From: Herbaspirillum sp. WKF16
GTDB lineage: Bacteria > Pseudomonadota > Gammaproteobacteria > Burkholderiales > Burkholderiaceae_D
Assembly: GCF_028993615.1 (NCBI RefSeq)
Contig: NZ_CP118632.1
Coordinates: forward strand, 3,782,001 to 3,846,000
Direction of reading: 5' to 3'
DNA: 64,000 nt
Shown here: in pieces, positions 63,240-64,000 of the stretch
How the letters are laid out: the number at the start of each line of letters is the position of its first letter
Numbering within the stretch: the first letter of the stretch is position 1
Program-made: the position numbers and the translations under genes
Notes under the pieces: model-generated
Database searches by the model: none
Told to the model about the DNA's origin: nothing
The model's input: only the letters and a program-made list of their open reading frames with translations

Positions 63240-64000
63240 TTATGCCGTATTGCCGGCGACCTGGGCCGCGTGCGCGGCCTCCTGGCGCCCGACGTAGCCG
63301 CTGAAGGCGGCCGCCAGGATGCGCTCCTGCGACCAGTCCTCGCGCGCGAAGGTGTCGACGATCCTGCCTGCGCTCATGACCGCGATGCGATCGCAGATCT
63401 GCATCAGCTCGCGCAGGTCGCTGGAGACCACCAGCAACCCCTTGCCCTGCCCGGCCAGTTCGGCGAACAGGCGATAGATGTCCGACTTGGCGCCGATGTC
63501 GATGCCGCGCGTGGGCTCGTCGAACAGCATCACCGGGCAATCGCGGTACAGCCAGCGCGCGATCACCACCTTCTGCTGGTTGCCGCCGGAGAGCTCCCCG
63601 GCCGCCTGCGCCACGCTGCCCGAGCGGATGCGCAGCTTGTTCACGTACTGGCGCGCCACCTCGTTCTCGGCGCCGTGGTCCAGCAGGCCGGCCCGGCTCA
63701 CGCGCCCGAGGTCGGCCAGCGAGGTATTGACGCTGATGGCCTGCGGCAGCAGCAGGCCTTGTCCCTTGCGGTCTTCGGTGACCATGGCGATGCCGGCGCG
63801 CACCGCGTCCTTGGGGCTGCGGATCGCGGCCGGCTGCGCGCTGTCGCCGATGAAGATCTCGCCCTGGTCGGCGCGGTCGGCGCCGAAGATCAGGCGCAGC
63901 AATTCGGTGCGGCCGGAACCGATCAGCCCGGCGATGCCCAGCACCTCGCCCGCATGCAGGGCAAACGAGGCCGGCTGCACCACGCCGCCGCGACCCAGCC
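63240..64000 (-). CDS. rbsA: Ribose ABC transporter ATP-binding protein, partial
   Basis: Only the second nucleotide-binding domain is in the window; the gene continues past the right edge. Degenerate Walker A GLIGSGRTELL, signature [15 protein letters not shown] and Walker B VMLFDEPTRGIDIGAKSDI are clear. First visible gene of the ribose operon; a binding protein (rbsB) is not within the window. Confidence 0.93.
   Translation of the reverse strand, partial: LGRGGVVQPASFALHAGEVLGIAGLIGSGRTELLRLIFGADRADQGEIFIGDSAQPAAIRSPKDAVRAGIAMVTEDRKGQGLLLPQAISVNTSLADLGRVSRAGLLDHGAENEVARQYVNKLRIRSGSVAQAAGELSGGNQQKVVIARWLYRDCPVMLFDEPTRGIDIGAKSDIYRLFAELAGQGKGLLVVSSDLRELMQICDRIAVMSAGRIVDTFAREDWSQERILAAAFSGYVGRQEAAHAAQVAGNTA

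Overview
The window is GC-rich chromosomal DNA of a betaproteobacterium (Burkholderiales, most likely Oxalobacteraceae and Herbaspirillum-like). This rests on the minus-strand order gyrA-serC-pheA-hisC-tyrA-aroA-cmk-rpsA-ihfB-lapA-lapB, the divergent ompA-ubiG-gph block, and the style of the encoded proteins. Protein identities come from reading motifs and family knowledge; no database search was run.

Layout. 1-12833 (minus strand): core operon for DNA gyrase A, serine and aromatic amino acid synthesis, CMP kinase, ribosomal protein S1, IHF-beta and the LapA/LapB envelope pair. 13530-19700 (plus): an OmpA-family protein, UbiG, phosphoglycolate phosphatase and a 1235-aa DUF748 envelope protein. 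19783-20143: tmRNA (ssrA). Its 3' end is repeated at 20299-20318 and 22154-22174, with a degraded copy at 22032-22049. Between these copies lies a small AT-richer island whose only gene encodes a membrane-anchored J-domain protein. 22205-25994: orphan small proteins, a phasin and an FNR-type regulator. 26195-30277: a giant CheB-CheR-PAS-kinase-receiver protein lacking both phosphoacceptor residues, flanked by two paralogous small helical proteins.

30644-38309 (plus): a surface-polysaccharide locus. A stand-alone IS3-OrfA-like protein precedes pgaABCD (poly-beta-1,6-N-acetylglucosamine), and a fifth gene encodes a secreted glycoside-hydrolase-like protein. 38399-41760 (minus): a GlxA/FtrA-like AraC regulator, a second OrfA-like protein and two secreted Gly/Ala-rich repeat proteins. 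42525-46070: small hypothetical proteins, then a GGDEF diguanylate cyclase overlapping a periplasmic solute-binding protein gene.

46119-53211 (minus): a sugar catabolic and uptake operon (ROK regulator, ABC ATPase, permease, binding protein, sugar isomerase-like protein, Gfo/Idh/MocA dehydrogenase). 53483-59879: regulators paired with single targets: CHRD protein, LysR with alpha/beta hydrolase, TetR with two matching operators beside a small membrane protein, and LysR divergent from an MFS exporter. 59883-64000 (minus): a ribose operon read rbsA(partial)-rbsC-rbsR-rbsK-rbsD.

The best candidates for undescribed biology are the ssrA-nested mini-island with its J-domain cargo, the phosphoacceptor-less CheB/CheR hybrid with its paralogous small neighbours, the two solitary OrfA-like proteins each beside a cell-surface matrix locus, and the five-gene pga operon with a shortened PgaB.
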